Of a DNA stretch of 64,000 nt, positions 33,601 through 50,259 are shown in pieces. This stretch comes from Volvariella volvacea V23. Its lineage: Eukaryota > Basidiomycota > Agaricomycetes > Agaricales > Pluteaceae. The DNA lies in contig KB722739.1 of assembly GCA_000349905.1 (NCBI GenBank), forward strand, positions 493,593 to 557,592. The letters are read 5' to 3'. Each line of letters begins with the position of its first letter. Positions within the stretch are counted from its first letter, which is position 1. The notes under the pieces were generated by a model. It was not told where the DNA came from. It was given only the letters and a program-made list of their open reading frames with translations, and searched no databases. Both the position numbers and the translations under genes were made by a program.

Positions 33601-36600
33601 CCTTTAGTCCAATTCGTCATGCAGGGCACACTTTACAACTACTAACTCGGTCAATTCTCCGAACGTGTAGGTGAGTCTTTCTGATGGGCGGACTTGTCTC
33701 AGCGCTTCTCTACTACTGCATTTTGATGCAGAGCCTGCTCTTTGACCTGTGTTGCTTTATGCTTGACTCATTAAGTGACTCCATGCCTCGCGATGCATTT
33801 TTTCTTGAGCTGCCCGGTATGTTATCTTTTCCATTCAGCCTCTTCCTTAATACACCCATCTTGATCTGGGCACCGTCAAGCGTTATGTTCGGGATGTGGG
33901 TGTCTGGTGTCCATTCTCTGCCCCATAGGACGTGTGCTGTTATTAAGGGCAGCGCGTGCACGTGAAATTAATTGTCGACGACCGTGTTGTGCCTTGTCGA
34001 TTTATGCTGTCTAAAGCGGCCCGGGGCCACAACGGGCAAGAGCAAATTCGCGCACCACCGCGGTCAACAGGAATACACATACCGTTCCAGCTCTCCACTT
34101 TCTCCGCACATGAACACGCCTTGAATACTTCTGCGGTATCCATCTCATAAGGATTGTCGGTCAGTAAGAGAGATCTGTCATCATACTCACGATCTCCATT
34201 CTGCAGAACGCTCGCGCAACCGATCATTTCGATTTTAGCGCCTTACGGTTAATATTACAGTCTCCGGTCTATGTGAGGCCGGCGTCTATTAGCAGATTTG
34301 CATTACAGCGCAATAGAACTCCATACTCGCTTGCTTTTCTTGCATTAAGCAGCACATATTGAGTGCACTCCTTCTTCAGCATTTGTTACCGGGGGTTCAT
34401 TAATAAACAGGAATGCAGCGCGCAGTGATCGCGGGCGATTGTGGCCCCGTTGGTGCTGTAATTGGCATCTTGCTCAACGAGGAGTGCCACGGGAGGTTCG
34501 AGACAAGTGACAGGTAGCGATACTTCCCAGACATTCATTTCCTAACCATCAACGCCAGTAATTGCAGCAGGTCATCTAAGCCCTGTTCAGGTAATGTAAC
34601 GTTGCACAGCACTAACTGCAGGTCACTTCGCTTAATAGGCGCTGATGGCTATTTTCAGGGTTGTAATTTTTTACGTGCTGGCACTGGCTGTTGCCTATTA
34701 CTTGCTTATTACAGCCCTCGGTTCTTTTTTCCCACCGGAATCCGACTGAAAGTTTTTTTAATTGAAATGAGCCCTTGCCTCAGGTGGACGACGGTCTAGA
34801 TCTGGACAACCAATATTCTAGAATGGTGAGAGGAGAGGGAAATAGGGTGGTACATCGATGTACAGTTGGGCACAGGTGTGTGGCCTACAATGACAACGGA
34901 GCGCACCACGAACGGTAATCTACAGTAACTAAGGGTGATGGAAGCTGCTGATGGACTCGGGACATCGGAGGCTTCCTTCAAATCACGTTACGATTCTGTT
35001 CCGTCCCGTCAACCCCAAGACTAGAGTTGTGAAGGGACCCTAGCATCAACTGAACGGATGGATCGGAGATAAGATCTTCTCCCATCCCATTAGAAGCACC
35101 TCTAAGTACCCTCTGGTAGCTTCATACGGCACAGCGTGTCCTTATCATAGGACAAAAGCTAATTAGGTTCAAGAATGGAAGATTACGCCACAAGCCAAGA
35201 AGTCAGTTCATCCGATATGCTGTCTCTGCTTCTACCCAACAAGCACGCTATCATGTTTTTGGTTGCGAAAGTTCAGCACATTGTCCCATCACATCATCCA
35301 AATCCCTTTGAGATTTTGGATCCACCGAGGCTAAACTCGAAGAATTTCACTCGAATTGTCCTATCTACTGATTCCCCGAGTCATAACAGCTCACCTTCTG
35401 TGTTGGGACCATCAGGTGACCGACATGCCTGCCTTCGATCTGCCTTCTTTTGACCAACATATTTCACGCCACGAATTACCGTCGGCAGATTTGGCAAATA
35501 TTGATTGTGGCCCATTACGTTAGTGGACTCGGGGAACCGTCACGCAAGTTGGGACGTAATTTATCAAGCGCGTGTGCAGATAAGGTGGTGGGACCACCTG
35601 AGACTTGCTGCTTTAGGTATTGTCGTGGACCATGACATTGCCTTTCGGGAACAAAGAGGTGAGCCAGCATCCGCGAGTGACGGAAGGCCAGATCGACCCT
35701 GAATTGGCCACCTCAATAGGTAATTCAGCCGAACAATTGCAAAGTAGATTGACGACACGGGTGAAAGTCCGTGAAATTATGTCCAAACTGCGCAGCTTCT
35801 GTTCCGTGGCATCCTGTCAGAGATTCAATCCGGGTTTTTAGGGGCTGGGCTGGGTTGATCCCTTCAAGTTCCCGCTTTGTGAAATAAATTAACCGAATCA
35901 ATGGTACGAACCAGATAATAGAGTGGCGGGCATGCCATCCCAGTACCACAGGCACTGTGTGCAATCCTCATCTGCTGTATTGAAGTTACGCGAAGCGGCA
36001 GTGAGGATTACGTTCATACCAGCTCTGTAATGCAACAACAGGGCTAAAAAGCCCGAAGTGATCGTAGCGTCAGACATGTTTAAGGACATTGCAGGGAAGG
36101 ACCAGATAGGCTATCACCACGGACCATCAGTTTTGAACAAGTCCGCGAAGCTCGATCTGGTTGGCTATCCGTTGAGTTGGGAAGCTACTAACAAGTAGAG
36201 TAGACCTCGAGCGTCGTGAAGTAGCTAGGGTCGAGAGTTAACAGCCGCATGATATCATCAATTATAGGATTTATTGAGTTGCTATCAACCCTCATCCATT
36301 CAATATGTCAAAATCATCTATCGAGGAGATTCCTCTGTAGGCATTTTCGATGATCACGTTTCATGTGGTGTATTCTCAATGGGGATCGAACAACCCAACA
36401 AAAATTGAATACGTTACGGAGTGTGCTGCGAGTTCGCGAGAAGTTGATTGCATACTGGAATGTTTCACCATATCATTTGTGGGAGTCACTATATCGACAG
36501 TCTTGTTGTCGATGTACAGCAAATCTGTTCTGAGCCAGTGGTTTGTTCAGAGTGCAGTCCGTCGACTCGGACACAATACGTACGTCAGCTAATTCGATTT

Positions 36601-38902
36601 TGGGTAGATCTCGTCAACCCTTCTGTCATCTTTTTGCCCTTCCGTAATCTCAATTTAAGGCGCCATAGAGTCTGGGTTGGAGCAGTGGGTTGGGTCAGTC
36701 CAAGCCTTTGATGTTCAAACACATTCTTCGCCTGTTCTTTGTTGCCCTGTGGTAACCAGTTTCCGTGTAGAGAAGCTTTGCTGTATGCTATCAGCACGCG
36801 TGGTATTCCTGCAAACAGGGTAACGAGGTCTCTGGCTATTCTAACATCTTGCTAACTTAAATTTTTGTAAGCGTGTTAATTCTCCTTCATTACTTTGTCC
36901 TTATCACATACATACCATGAAATATGGACATCGAACTACCTGAATAAGGGTAACCCCAATGGTGCTGGTCTGTTAAAATTGGATAAGACTTCTTAGCAAA
37001 TGGATGATAATACCAAATCAGGGCTCCACAACGCCTTGGTTGGACCGTCATGCAGAGCTGGTTTATATTTTAAACGTCAGCGGCCAGCTGACCCACCTTG
37101 CGCCATGAAGATTCAATCGGCTTCCAGATTGATGAGAGGCGAGTGAGTAGATCTAGAAAGCCTTGGAAGAATCACAACACCAGCAACGTCTAACATCGGA
37201 CCATTGCAGTGGAGATAAGCTGAACCAGAGTAAGAACGAGTTTAAAGAGGAAGTACAATACAAGGACATGGCTCAGAGACATCCACACAAAAGGACATAG
37301 CCCGGCGCATACAGATGCACCGCTTGGCTGGAAATACAACCCCACTTGATTGGTGGCCCTTACAATGTGCCACAGAATTCCAACAAAGAACAGGGAACGC
37401 ATAAAGGGATACAAGCACATGCACATATGGATTGAACGCGTAATGATACCCACTCTTATCCTTCCTAAAATGGAGGTGTAGCAGGGGATCGGCACTTGCC
37501 AGTGCCAGTGGTTCAACCACAAGCTCACATCACCTCGGGCGCATTCCTTGTCCTTTATATGCTCATATTGCACCAGCAGCACCTTTCGACCGACACTTAC
37601 GGGAGCTGATTCGAGGCCACATAAGGCCACATACGCCGTGTCAGCCTGTACACAGAACCTCAAATCGCGATCCAATCAGGCCTACTCACCCTCCTGCCAA
37701 CTCGAGCCATAACGTGATCATGATGCCCGTGCCGTAACGCAAGTGACTTTCCAGCTAAAAGATTGGAATCTACCTACAACGCAAACCAACCCGGTATTCC
37801 ACTGAACTGCAACAAATTTGCCGTACCGATCCGTTACGTACGCGCACATGGCCCCACCAGTAGAGGGGATAAGCGGGAACAATTACTGCGCTATGCCAGC
37901 ATGAAGGACCAAATACCCCTAAAAGCACTTCCAACCTAGAGTACAGGGTACCGAGGAGGTAGTGAGCGTGGGGTAGCCCGTCCTGGGCCTGGACGCCACG
38001 TACACGTATGCATTCTCACCAAGCTTCTCCCACCATGCCATGACCACGGCCGTAAATGGCCTTATCACACCCAATACAAAAATCAAGTCTTATCGGCGGC
38101 GATACTATCGGAGCTCAAACTTAGCACAATCCTGTAATCGGAGCTCGAACGCTGCGGCCAGGGACACCTTAAGGTTCAGTCTCCGACAACATCGCTCTCC
38201 ACTCTGAGTCAGAGAATCAAGCTCCGACTGAAGGAGCCTGCCGGCAAACTATGGTGAGAACTCGAGCTCGACTTGAGACTGGTCAAGTTCAAGGACACAA
38301 GAACCCTGCAGCACCCCCATAGGTTTCTTCGCTAAGAATAGATCGCTTGGTTACAACTGGGCAAACCGTGGTGATGACGGTAGTCTGGCTTGTAGTGCTA
38401 TAGAGCCTCACAGATTAACTCGAACGACACGCTCAAGATGTTGGTTCATCAAAAGTTGACGTAAACAACGTAAGCGGTTGGGACCGGTGGTTCAGGCTGG
38501 CTCTCGAATGAGACTGAGCTGCCAATGTAAATTCGCCCCTCCCTGTAGGTGGCCGTACGCCGCATAGGTATAGTGAGTGACGTATACGTCACCAGAAGAA
38601 GACTCGAATTTAAAACCGCGGTCGGCTTCAACGTGACCGCTCTGCCAGCGAGAATCTTGTGTGTTAGCAATTGTGATTGCACATAACACTACATCCAGAC
38701 CTGAATGCGTTGTCGTCGTCAGAGACCCAAAACCGCAAAGTCAGGAGGACATGTGACACGAGCCGATACGCACACCACCTGTATGAGTTGTCCTTGATTC
38801 AGGTGTTTAGCCTGTAGTACGTGTCCGGGTTGTGAGCGACCACGATACCATTGGATGTCAAGGTATGCGGAGCCATACATATCTCACAGCGGCGGGGTGA
38901 GA
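30700..38902. other. long gene-free region
   Basis: About 8.2 kb without a supported gene. Composition is balanced and CpG is present, unlike the relic zone at 18-20.5 kb. Open frames are short and shadow one another, and no retroelement, transposase or tRNA motif is visible. The first 300 bp should hold the condensin promoter. The longest frame, 37675-37190 on the minus strand (161 codons), resembles nothing I know. Confidence 0.4.
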
Positions 38903-38926
38903 GACCAGACCAGACCAGACCAGACC
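38903..38926. repeat. GACCA microsatellite
   Basis: Tandem GACCA units, nearly five, in the region downstream of the Sec23 gene. Confidence 0.85.
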
Positions 38927-38938
38927 CAAGGATCGTTA

Positions 38939-41875
<2,937 letters not shown>

Positions 41876-42957
41876 GCTGAACGAACAGTGGGTGGTGGTG
41901 TCTGGGAAGACGGAGACGACGAGATGAGGTTTTGTGGTGATGGACGAGAGGCCACGTAGGTAGCAAAGCCGGCCAAACAAAGGACCACCGATCCGCCACC
42001 GCGATTGGACCCTTTCCTCAGAGCCCAGTGGGTCTACGTGGATCCACGTCTGTCTGGTTGCCGCGCAGGCGGGTGGCGACCGTCCACGAATGCAATTGCT
42101 GCAGATGAGATTCACTGCAAACTGGCCTGACATGGGCCCGATGTGGTTTGTCTCCATTCCTGGTCTAGTGACCGGCTTGAGTCATTTCTGGCACGACGGA
42201 GCCAAACCGCGATGAACTCTTCCTCATACCACCATCTCCTGAGAGATCCCCGTTGGCCTCGTAGCAGCAGGCTACCAACGCGCTGCGCATGAGCACACGC
42301 CTGCGGACGTGTTGGGCGCTGTGCTGCGCTGCTGTGTGCTGGGGTCGTACGACTCTCGACACCTGGTTGACGACACGGCTGTTGGCGACATCTCGGATGA
42401 TCTCATGACCAGCCGGTGGGTCAGGTCAGGCCAGGTCCCATCACTGCACGAACCGGGCAGGGAGAGAAGGGTGTTGCTTGGTTGGGCCAGAAAGCATCAG
42501 GTAAGGTGTGCTGTCGGACGGGCCCTGCACCTGCTCCGCTCATCCCACCATCTCGCTCGCCCGCTTTTCTTTCTTATGTCGGGCTCTGGGTCGTCTGCAG
42601 ACTTGAGCTGATGCAGCGTGTGAAATGATGGGCAGTGCTGCGGTACCACCCTCAATTCTGTTTAGCTCTATTTGATCCCCTGCCTTCACTCCTGATCTTC
42701 TTGCCTCTGCACCACTTTCATCATTGGCCTCTCCCCCGTCCTCCCTCATCCACAGATCTCGTCCAGCGTATATATACCACCCCAGTGAGTCCTCCTCGTC
42801 TCTTTCCACCACCACCACCATCTCAGTGCATGCTTATCGCCCAACGCCCCTCAAATTCCCTCTCGCCCAATCTCACCGTCACCGCGACCACCACCCCACG
42901 ATTCGACGCTCAAGTCCCTCCACGGCCATAACAACCCAACCCCGCCCATCGAATCAA
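41876..42957. promoter_or_regulatory. divergent intergenic region between Sec23 and the Q/H-rich gene
   Basis: About 1.1 kb that must hold the promoters of both divergent genes. A TATATATA box lies at 42769-42776, some 180 bp upstream of the plus-strand start codon. CT-rich sequence typical of fungal core promoters follows it. Confidence 0.5.
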
Positions 42958-44363
42958 ATGGTCTCCTCGTCGCCCGCCATATCCCAAAGCGTCGCCATCG
43001 TCCGTCTCGAGCGACTCGACGGACTCAACCTCCTCAACTTCCAGACTGACCCGTAGCTATCTCCCTCTCACCTTCTCTTTCCCCTCTAATTCATCTCTTT
43101 GCAGCGACGCAACCCCCTCGTCTCAAAACACATCCCTCCCGACGCCCCAGAGCGACGACATGCATCTCAACACTGAGCCAGGCATCCGTGCAAAGTATGT
43201 TCCTTGGGTCCTCTGTCCCCGTATCTCCTCATGTCCTCTCTAGTCCCACCCACCAAGCACCCTGGCCTCAAATGCAGTCCTCCCCCATCCTCCCGCCCCC
43301 GCCCGTCATCAAGGACTACGACTCCTTCTCTCAAGGCTCAGCAGAGGGAAGCTTTGCCGATATACCCCCCGCTACGTGTAACGAGTTTGGCGAACCCATC
43401 CAACCGCTTGATATCAGCTTTATGCAAGCTTATAACGAGCAAGCGATGGTGAACCCTTCAGCTTACATCGAGCAATGGCGGGTGGGCGTCGCCGACGATG
43501 ACGATCAAGACGGCGCGGACATGCCCTTTATGGGTTATTTCACCGAGTCGGAGGTCACTGGGGAGATGCAGGAGGATGCAGCTTATCAGCTAGACTACGT
43601 CTGTCTCCCTTCTTCTTTTGACGCGGACCCTACCGCTGCCCCGACCGACGGGTCTGGCGTCGAGCACGAGCAGGAACAGCGGGAGGAGGACCCCCAACTC
43701 CTGTCTCCATTACACCTGTCACCCAACAAGCGCCCTCGGTCGCCCTCAGTCACCTCCGACCAGCGCCAGCGGCGGACACGACCCAGAGAGGAACACTACC
43801 AGCACTATCAAGGCTATGACTACCACCAGCAACAGCATCAAAATTATACCCATCCCACTCATACCCCTCCTCACTCACCCTCCCCTCCCCGCCCCCGTGG
43901 TCGACCCCGCCATCGACACCAGCAGCAGCAACACCAGTACCAGCACCAGCTACAACACCAACACCAACTAGGTGCATCGGTTCCGGGCCAAAAAGTCTCA
44001 CGGTCGTCATTCGACCCCACCCCCGAGTGGAATATGACTCCGCACCCCCTCCCTCTCCCCCACTGCACAGATGATTTCATCTTCAATGCCAATGCATTCA
44101 TCCACAATACCTGCAACAACAATAGCAATATACCTAGCTCCAATAACGTTCTGAGTCTCACATTCACGGCATCCACGAGCGACATCCCCCACATCTCATC
44201 AACTCCCGCCTCTGCCTCTGGCAATGGCGATGGCACAGGTTCATATCCTTCTCCGGCATCGCTCTCATCTCCGTCCCTATCCAAGCCCGTGCACGACGTC
44301 CACTTCCACGTCCTCTTCCAAGCTACATTGGATGAATGCCAGGACACCGCCGCACCTGACTAG
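42958..44363 (+). CDS. disordered Gln/His/Pro-rich protein, function unknown
   Basis: Three exons (42958-43052, 43105-43194, 43244-44363) joined by introns of 52 and 49 nt give 434 residues with consistent phases. The N-terminus is Ser/Thr-rich. The middle is acidic (GVADDDDQDGADMPF). A basic stretch (NKRPRSPS, RQRRTRPREEH) could be a nuclear signal, and a long Gln/His tract with Tyr repeats follows. The C-terminus is Ser/Pro-rich and ends with HDVHFHVLFQATLDECQD. I see no known domain. The composition is like that of fungal regulatory proteins, but that is only a resemblance. I chose the ATG at 42958 because the in-frame ATG at 42724 lies upstream of the TATA box. Confidence 0.65.
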
Positions 44364-47300
44364 CGACGGACCCGCACGACTGTTGTCATCGATGATCACT
44401 ACTACTACTGGCTTATGGTTCAAACCAAGTTGATTAGGATAAATCGTCTACTCGACCTCGACCTCCCCATCGATATCGATATGCCGTCATGTACCATGCA
44501 TGCGTCGTCGTGCATTATGTGTCGTGTCGTGCGTATGCATATGCGTATGCTTTGGTCGTCGTTACTCTTCCTCTTCGGGCAAGGGATTAGGCGGGCGCGG
44601 GCGCTGGCCTCTGGCTCATGCTCATGTCCACGCTTCATGCTCCCGTTTTTTTTCTGTCTATATCCCGTTGGTTGCTCGATGCCGCCTAGGTGCATTCAAG
44701 TGCAAGGCTCGTTGTGAATGTGAACGCGAATCCAATATCCGAATCCAGGTCTCAGTTCAAGTGCAAGCGCGGTCGATCGAAGCGATCGTCTGCTTGCTTG
44801 CTTGCTAGGTTATATATGCTGCTCTCTCATCTCAAGTCAAGCTTTTTCTCAAGTTCAACTCTCGGTTTCAAGTTCAAGTTTCGATCTATGGCTCCATCCT
44901 CTCCCTCGCTCGCTCGCTCCCTTCCCCTACCTCTCTTCCCATGCCCTCTTACCCCCACACCACACACGATGGATAATTGATACCTCTAGCTGCTCTCTGT
45001 ATATGACCCCTTCCGAACTAAACCAACCAACTAAACCCCCAATCAAACTACACCACGTCTCCCTCTTCTATCCTATCTCCTTACCTCCTTCAACTCTGCA
45101 CGTTACGGTGATGATGATGATCGACGTTGATGGTGGACGATCACGATCGGTGTTGATGTCGGCAGATGTACATTGTCCTTTGTGTGGTCTCATGTGTGGG
45201 GCCGTGTGTGCGGGGTCGGCTGCGTCTTTGGAGGGAGATGAGGAGGACTGGGGGTGGGGACAGTGTGGGTATGGGCCGTATGCATGTTGGGGGTATGGCG
45301 GGGAGGGGGGGGAGGATGACCGGGGGAGGCACGGAGATAAAGGACAAGGGCGTACGGGGTGGTGGAAGGGTATAGGGTATAAGAAGGGACGTGACGAGGG
45401 ATATTGAGTGATCGAGGGCCAAAGATGGTGTGTGCACAAGCGAGATGCGTGGGGGTGGGTGTTGTGCGTAATCTCCGGAGTTCCCGTTTTTGGGTGATGC
45501 TCGAGACGGACGAGATCTCGGTGGCCTTTGGGTTCCTTTTTGGTTACTTGTTGTGCTTGCCTTTTTGACTGTCCGCGCTGCATCGTTTTCTTTTCTTTTT
45601 CTGTTAGTCGGTATCGCTTTCTGGCTCCAGCTTCGTTGGCTTTTGTCGCTGTCCGTTGTCCGTTGTCCGTTGTCCGGTGGTTGACGACGATGATGATTTT
45701 TGTTATGTCGTGCCATGTCTAATGTCGAACGTCAGCCTTTGCTTATCACTTCTTCCTCTCTTCACGATTCCCACTTCCCACCCCCTTCCCTTTAGTTTCC
45801 TTGCCATTGCCTAGTCGTTTGAGGATGTACTTATGTACTCACTTATCCCCCTCCCCCCTCCCCTTTTCTCCATCTTCTTTCCCTCCTCCATCTCCACTCC
45901 ACATCTCTTCTCTCATCTTTCATCCATCTGTCTTATTCAAAACCCGAACACAAACAATCTATCCAAATATCAATATGAATATCAAATACCAAACCATCTA
46001 CTCCCAACTCGTACTACATACTCCCAATTCAGTTCAAGTTTACTTGATCATTCGTACGCATACGCATACACGAACGATAACACTCACTCCCCAAGAAGCT
46101 CTAATCATCATTCTTTTTTTTTTTCTCGTTTTCGTTCCGTTTCGTTTTGATACGCTTCGGCTTCGATTGGTTGGATCGTCGGACTATCAAGCTTCAAGTG
46201 CTAGACTAGAGCTAGACCTTGTCTCGATTCTCGTCGTCCGTCGTCCGAGTGTACTTAATCTTAATGGCATCAACTTGGTTGCGGTTCCTTTTTTTTTTTC
46301 CCCTGTGCAATTGGGGTTTGTCCTCCGAGTCAGACAGTTTTTGTTCAAGTCAGCCAATGAAATGAAATTTCAACTGTCTGGTGCTATTGCACAGTATTAG
46401 TACAGCATGCCAGTGCCAGTGCTGGTGTACTGTGCTTGTTCGAGTATTGATTATGATTCGCACTCTATTCAAATTCCACGCTCCCCGGTATGGTGTGTAC
46501 TGTACGTATACTTACGGACGGCCTAAGGCTGTGCGTTACAGGCACAGGTACCATGTATTCAATACACTTTACAGTCTACAACCTTTCAAAACAGCACACA
46601 ACGTCAGCGTGGACACCGTGACCAGGGCCCTGCCGGTGGGGACTGGCTGACCTTGAGCTTGGGGAAGGGGCACACGTGCAGATCGCTAACACTGACGTCC
46701 CCTATCGTACCGCCGGCCAGGTTTTCCGAATTGGGTGCTTGGGGGTCGACAGCTCCAGCCAGCTGGGCCCGGGTGATGGTGATAGTGTGTAGTTGTTGTC
46801 GATTGTAGTGTGTGCCAGCTGGCACCGCGATTCAGGCACACCAACTAGATGTGCGTGCATATTCATTCAAGTTTTGGCCATGGCCCGCGGGTACCGTGAC
46901 CACGGACGACAAACCGCCCACGGGCTTCAAGGACTTCGTCTTGGGGTGCATGTGCATTCGCGTGTCGGTAGCACTTGCGCACTCGGGCTGGGAAAGACTA
47001 GGTTTTCTATCGCAGTAAGCGTGGTGACCTCAAGATCTCGAGATGAACGGGGGTCTTTCTCATGACCAGGTTGGTTAGGTTTGCACAGGCGGATGCTTTT
47101 CACCCAAAGATCGGCAAGCTGAAGCAACACCCCGCACCAAGTCTCGATATGTGACTCAAGCCGCAGATCCATAGGGGTTCAGGTGACCTTGCGGTAGTAG
47201 TGTTTTGGGCTTGCTCTAGTTGGCACTTTTGACCAAAGGGAGCTACATGTGCCATGGTCCTCAACCACAACAGACCATAACTACCACACAGCCACTACTA

Positions 47301-49500
47301 CACAACCAAATTGAACACCGGAATTCTCGCTCCCCTGATCGCGCACTTGTTGCCAGAGCTAGGCTTTGGTTTTGTTTTACTTGATCTCGTCCCTTCTCAA
47401 TCATTCTTGTATGACGGAGAAAAGTGGCGCGTGGCCCAGGACTTTCTTGCATGATAAGCCTTTCCTCCAGGCCGGGGCAAGGCAAGCTAGTTTGATAGTC
47501 TGGGCGGTTTTAAGGGGTTCACGCCAGGATGATGCGACGGTGAGCTATTGTGCCGTGTCGTATCGGGCTGGCTCATGCTCCACAGCATTTGTTACAGTGG
47601 ATGCGGGGGAGTAGCTCAGAGTTTACACGTCAAGATCGTCGTTTGATCGCCGCGACCTGCGAATCGCAATTCGTGACGAGGTGCGTATCTGCCCAGTACA
47701 CTTTGCCCAGTGGGCTTCTTTAGCCATCCCTTTCATCCCACTCTTGGTACGAAACATACAACCGGGATTGAAACGGAATACAACTGTCAAGAGCTTGAAT
47801 TTGAGCTTCAACTTAGCCCAGGCTTAACGCCGATCTCGCGACATTTCCTTTCCGGGAAGCTAGATACCAAAAACACCCAAAAACGGTGGTACAGTACTAC
47901 GCCAGGCGGTGCTGCTATGCCATGTTATGTCCTATGTGCATATGCTTGTACTTCTCTATCCCACTCCCTCTCCTTCGCCAACATTCCTGCAAATTCCATC
48001 TCGCATCGTTTATAGAGCCCGCGCCGGGGCCAGCGTTGCACTTGTATGCGCGAAGCGATGCCGTTTTATGTGCATATGCTTGTGTCGTTCCTTTGCGTTC
48101 CGCTTCTACTTCAAATTTGGTTTAATTGTCCTCTCCCCGCAGGGAGTTTTGCTATTGGCTTGTATGACATGTTTCGGCCATTCTGAAGCATTCTAGTTCG
48201 TGGTTTGAATTGTTCACCCCTCCCGGTCCTGTGGGAACGGATTGCGGTACAAGGCATATGATACGGGCTAGCCTGAATGCATGGGATCGGGTTTGTGGAT
48301 CGGGTTGGCTCAGACGGAGGATTGAAGCTTAGGGCCAGCTCAGGTTTAGAGCGTTCTCAGCTGGGACGAACGGCCGGTATGAGTGGTCGTGCCAAGGCCA
48401 AGTCAAGAACTGGCATTGTCGGTATCGATATTCATGCGGAGGTAAAAATGCTATGAACACTCTGGGTGCAGAAATCTTTGCATCTGGCCAAAGTGCTACA
48501 TAATTACTCCACTGCCGAGATGCTCATCTTTTACTAGAACTGCAACACGAAGCACCATTATACGTATCCCTACTTTCTTCATCAACTCGGTCAACATTTA
48601 CGGGTTCGGGTGCAACTCGCCAAAATCAAGGCCGGCGTTGAGATCTCACGCTCGTAATCCGTAAGACGCTGGTATGGCATGCCGACTCTCCAACCCCACA
48701 TCCTTTCTTTCGCTAAATGATTGCGAGAGCTTTTTCAGTCGTGTAACCTTGATGTCACCTCATAGAGTTTGCCGGTCAGAATCATCGTACGAGATGTCCA
48801 GAAAAAGATGCAACGCGCTCATATATGCATTTCCCGTATGGGGTCATCGCTCCCTGGTCTTGCGTCGTACATGCTGGGTTGAGCTAGCCGAGTGTTTGAG
48901 TATGGAGGTGGGCACTAACAAAATGCCAAAGCCAGAGGACTGAGCGCTACGAAAGGGATAGATGGACGAGAGCTGAATATTTAATATTGAATACCCATGT
49001 TCGTGGTACGCGCAAACTCCAGACTATGTAAGAAGGGATAGCGGTGAAATCGAGTTCTAGACGATGCGAAGTCTTTACCCTTTGCGTTCTCTGTAATAAT
49101 ACCTAGCTCGTGCCGATGATGTGAAGGGATGGGATGAACGAGTCGCGAAACGGCAATCATGATGAAGGCGGAAGGGATAACTCGGTCTAGGATTTTATGA
49201 AAATCATGAGAACATATTTGACAACTATAGAATCATCGGGGCAGTCGTGGACATCGATACGGAATATTGGTGGTGTCAAGTATTCGGTTGGAGAATGCTA
49301 CTACTCCGGAAAAGACATTTATTCGAGATTCGGTCAAACTATGTGTGTTCGTCATACACTACCGGAAGCACCGGTGATGTGATTGGATCCTCGCACGGGT
49401 AACCCAAACAGAAACACGTACAATTATCCTGGAGCCATACTCATACATATTCCTAGCAAAAATTCCAAACCAGCTTGCACACATCTTCGGCTCGCGGCCC
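44364..49500. other. gene-free region with low-complexity tracts
   Basis: About 5.1 kb without a supported gene. It begins with the probable 3' UTR of the Q/H-rich gene, which is full of TTCAAGT-like words near 44700-44890. A pyrimidine-rich belt lies at 45770-45960. Long frames here (for example 44802-45407 and 45801-46400) are biased-composition artefacts. Confidence 0.4.
45651..45675. repeat. GTCCGTT heptamer repeat
   Basis: Three and a half tandem GTCCGTT units. Confidence 0.8.
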
Positions 49501-50259
49501 TCAAGATGTTCGTATGGTGACATTGGTGACAACTTGGCTTAAACTCCAGGATAGATTATCCGACTCTACCCCAGCATACGCATAGCGCAGTTCAAGCCTG
49601 TCTAGCTCCAATCCCCTTTCCTTTCTGTTCCACAGCCATTCTAAGAGCATTTCTAGCCAATTGATTGTATTACCATTCGAAGGTGCCAGGTCGTCAAACC
49701 TATAGGTTCCGAGGTTTAGAACGAGAGCCTGTAAGCCGGGAAATGATGAAACACGCATATCGTGGCAGTGGGTACAATCGCATCCCTTGTTCTCGTCTCT
49801 AAATTGTTTTCTACATGCCGGATTAAGGGTATCAGAGAGCGAAAGAAGGGATATAAACCCCGCAAATGTCTGGATATGAAGAGTGGAGATCCGAGGATGA
49901 TCACGAAAGGCTTGGAAAAGGGCCTTTGGGTCGTAAGTGACAGTGGTACCAGGGTTGATATTAATTGACCGAATATGAATGTCCGCGCTATGTGAGAGGT
50001 GCGAAATTGCCGCAAAGAAGAGGGGGTAATTACGATTCGTGAGATCGACTTGAACCTTGAACGTTCCGAGGTTCTTCTCCCTGTCGCTCTTTGCCGTAAC
50101 GCTTAACATGCGGCGAACATAAGATAGAGNNNNNNNNNNNNNNNNNNNNNNNNNNNNNNNNNNNNNNNNNNNNNNNNNNNNNNNNNNNNNNNNNNNNNNN
50201 NNNNNNNNNNNNNNNNNNNNNNNNNNNNNCTAGGTAGCATGACGGAATGGGTTCAGGGG
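49501..50259 (-). pseudogene. F-box/LRR-like paralogue, C-terminal part only
   Basis: The C-terminal 202 codons match the end of the intact paralogue at 55229-57034: a LFFAAISHLSHSADIHIRSI region, the Cys cluster CDCTHCHDMR, FPGLQALVLNLGTY, LLEWLWNRKERGLEL and a final DNLSWSLSQVVTNVTIR. Beyond the 100-N gap (50130-50229) only the equivalent of SVMLP is left and the F-box half is absent. It may be a truncated copy or an assembly loss at the gap. It is the first of five related minus-strand units. Confidence 0.7.
50130..50229. other. assembly gap (100 N) in F-box relic
   Basis: A run of exactly 100 N within the truncated F-box copy. Confidence 0.98.

Noticed and set aside
37190..37675. 161-codon minus-strand ORF with a hydrophobic C-terminal half
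   Set aside because: No family resemblance, overlapping frames of similar length, and no splice or promoter context.
38585..38665. tRNA-like sequence on the minus strand (TGGCAGAGCGG box A and TTCGAGTC box B)
   Set aside because: The boxes are at about the right distance, but neither the T stem nor the acceptor stem pairs, so it is at best a chance match or a pseudo-tRNA.
44802..45407. 201-codon plus-strand ORF ending in a Gly-rich stretch
   Set aside because: It lies in low-complexity sequence and overlaps equally long minus-strand frames; composition bias explains it.
45801..46400. 199-codon ORF in a pyrimidine-rich belt
   Set aside because: The skew of the sequence removes stop codons in several frames at once; no protein motif is present.
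46812..46825. 14-bp perfect palindrome GTGCCAGCTGGCAC
   Set aside because: A single occurrence in non-coding DNA. It could be a protein site, but nothing nearby supports a role.
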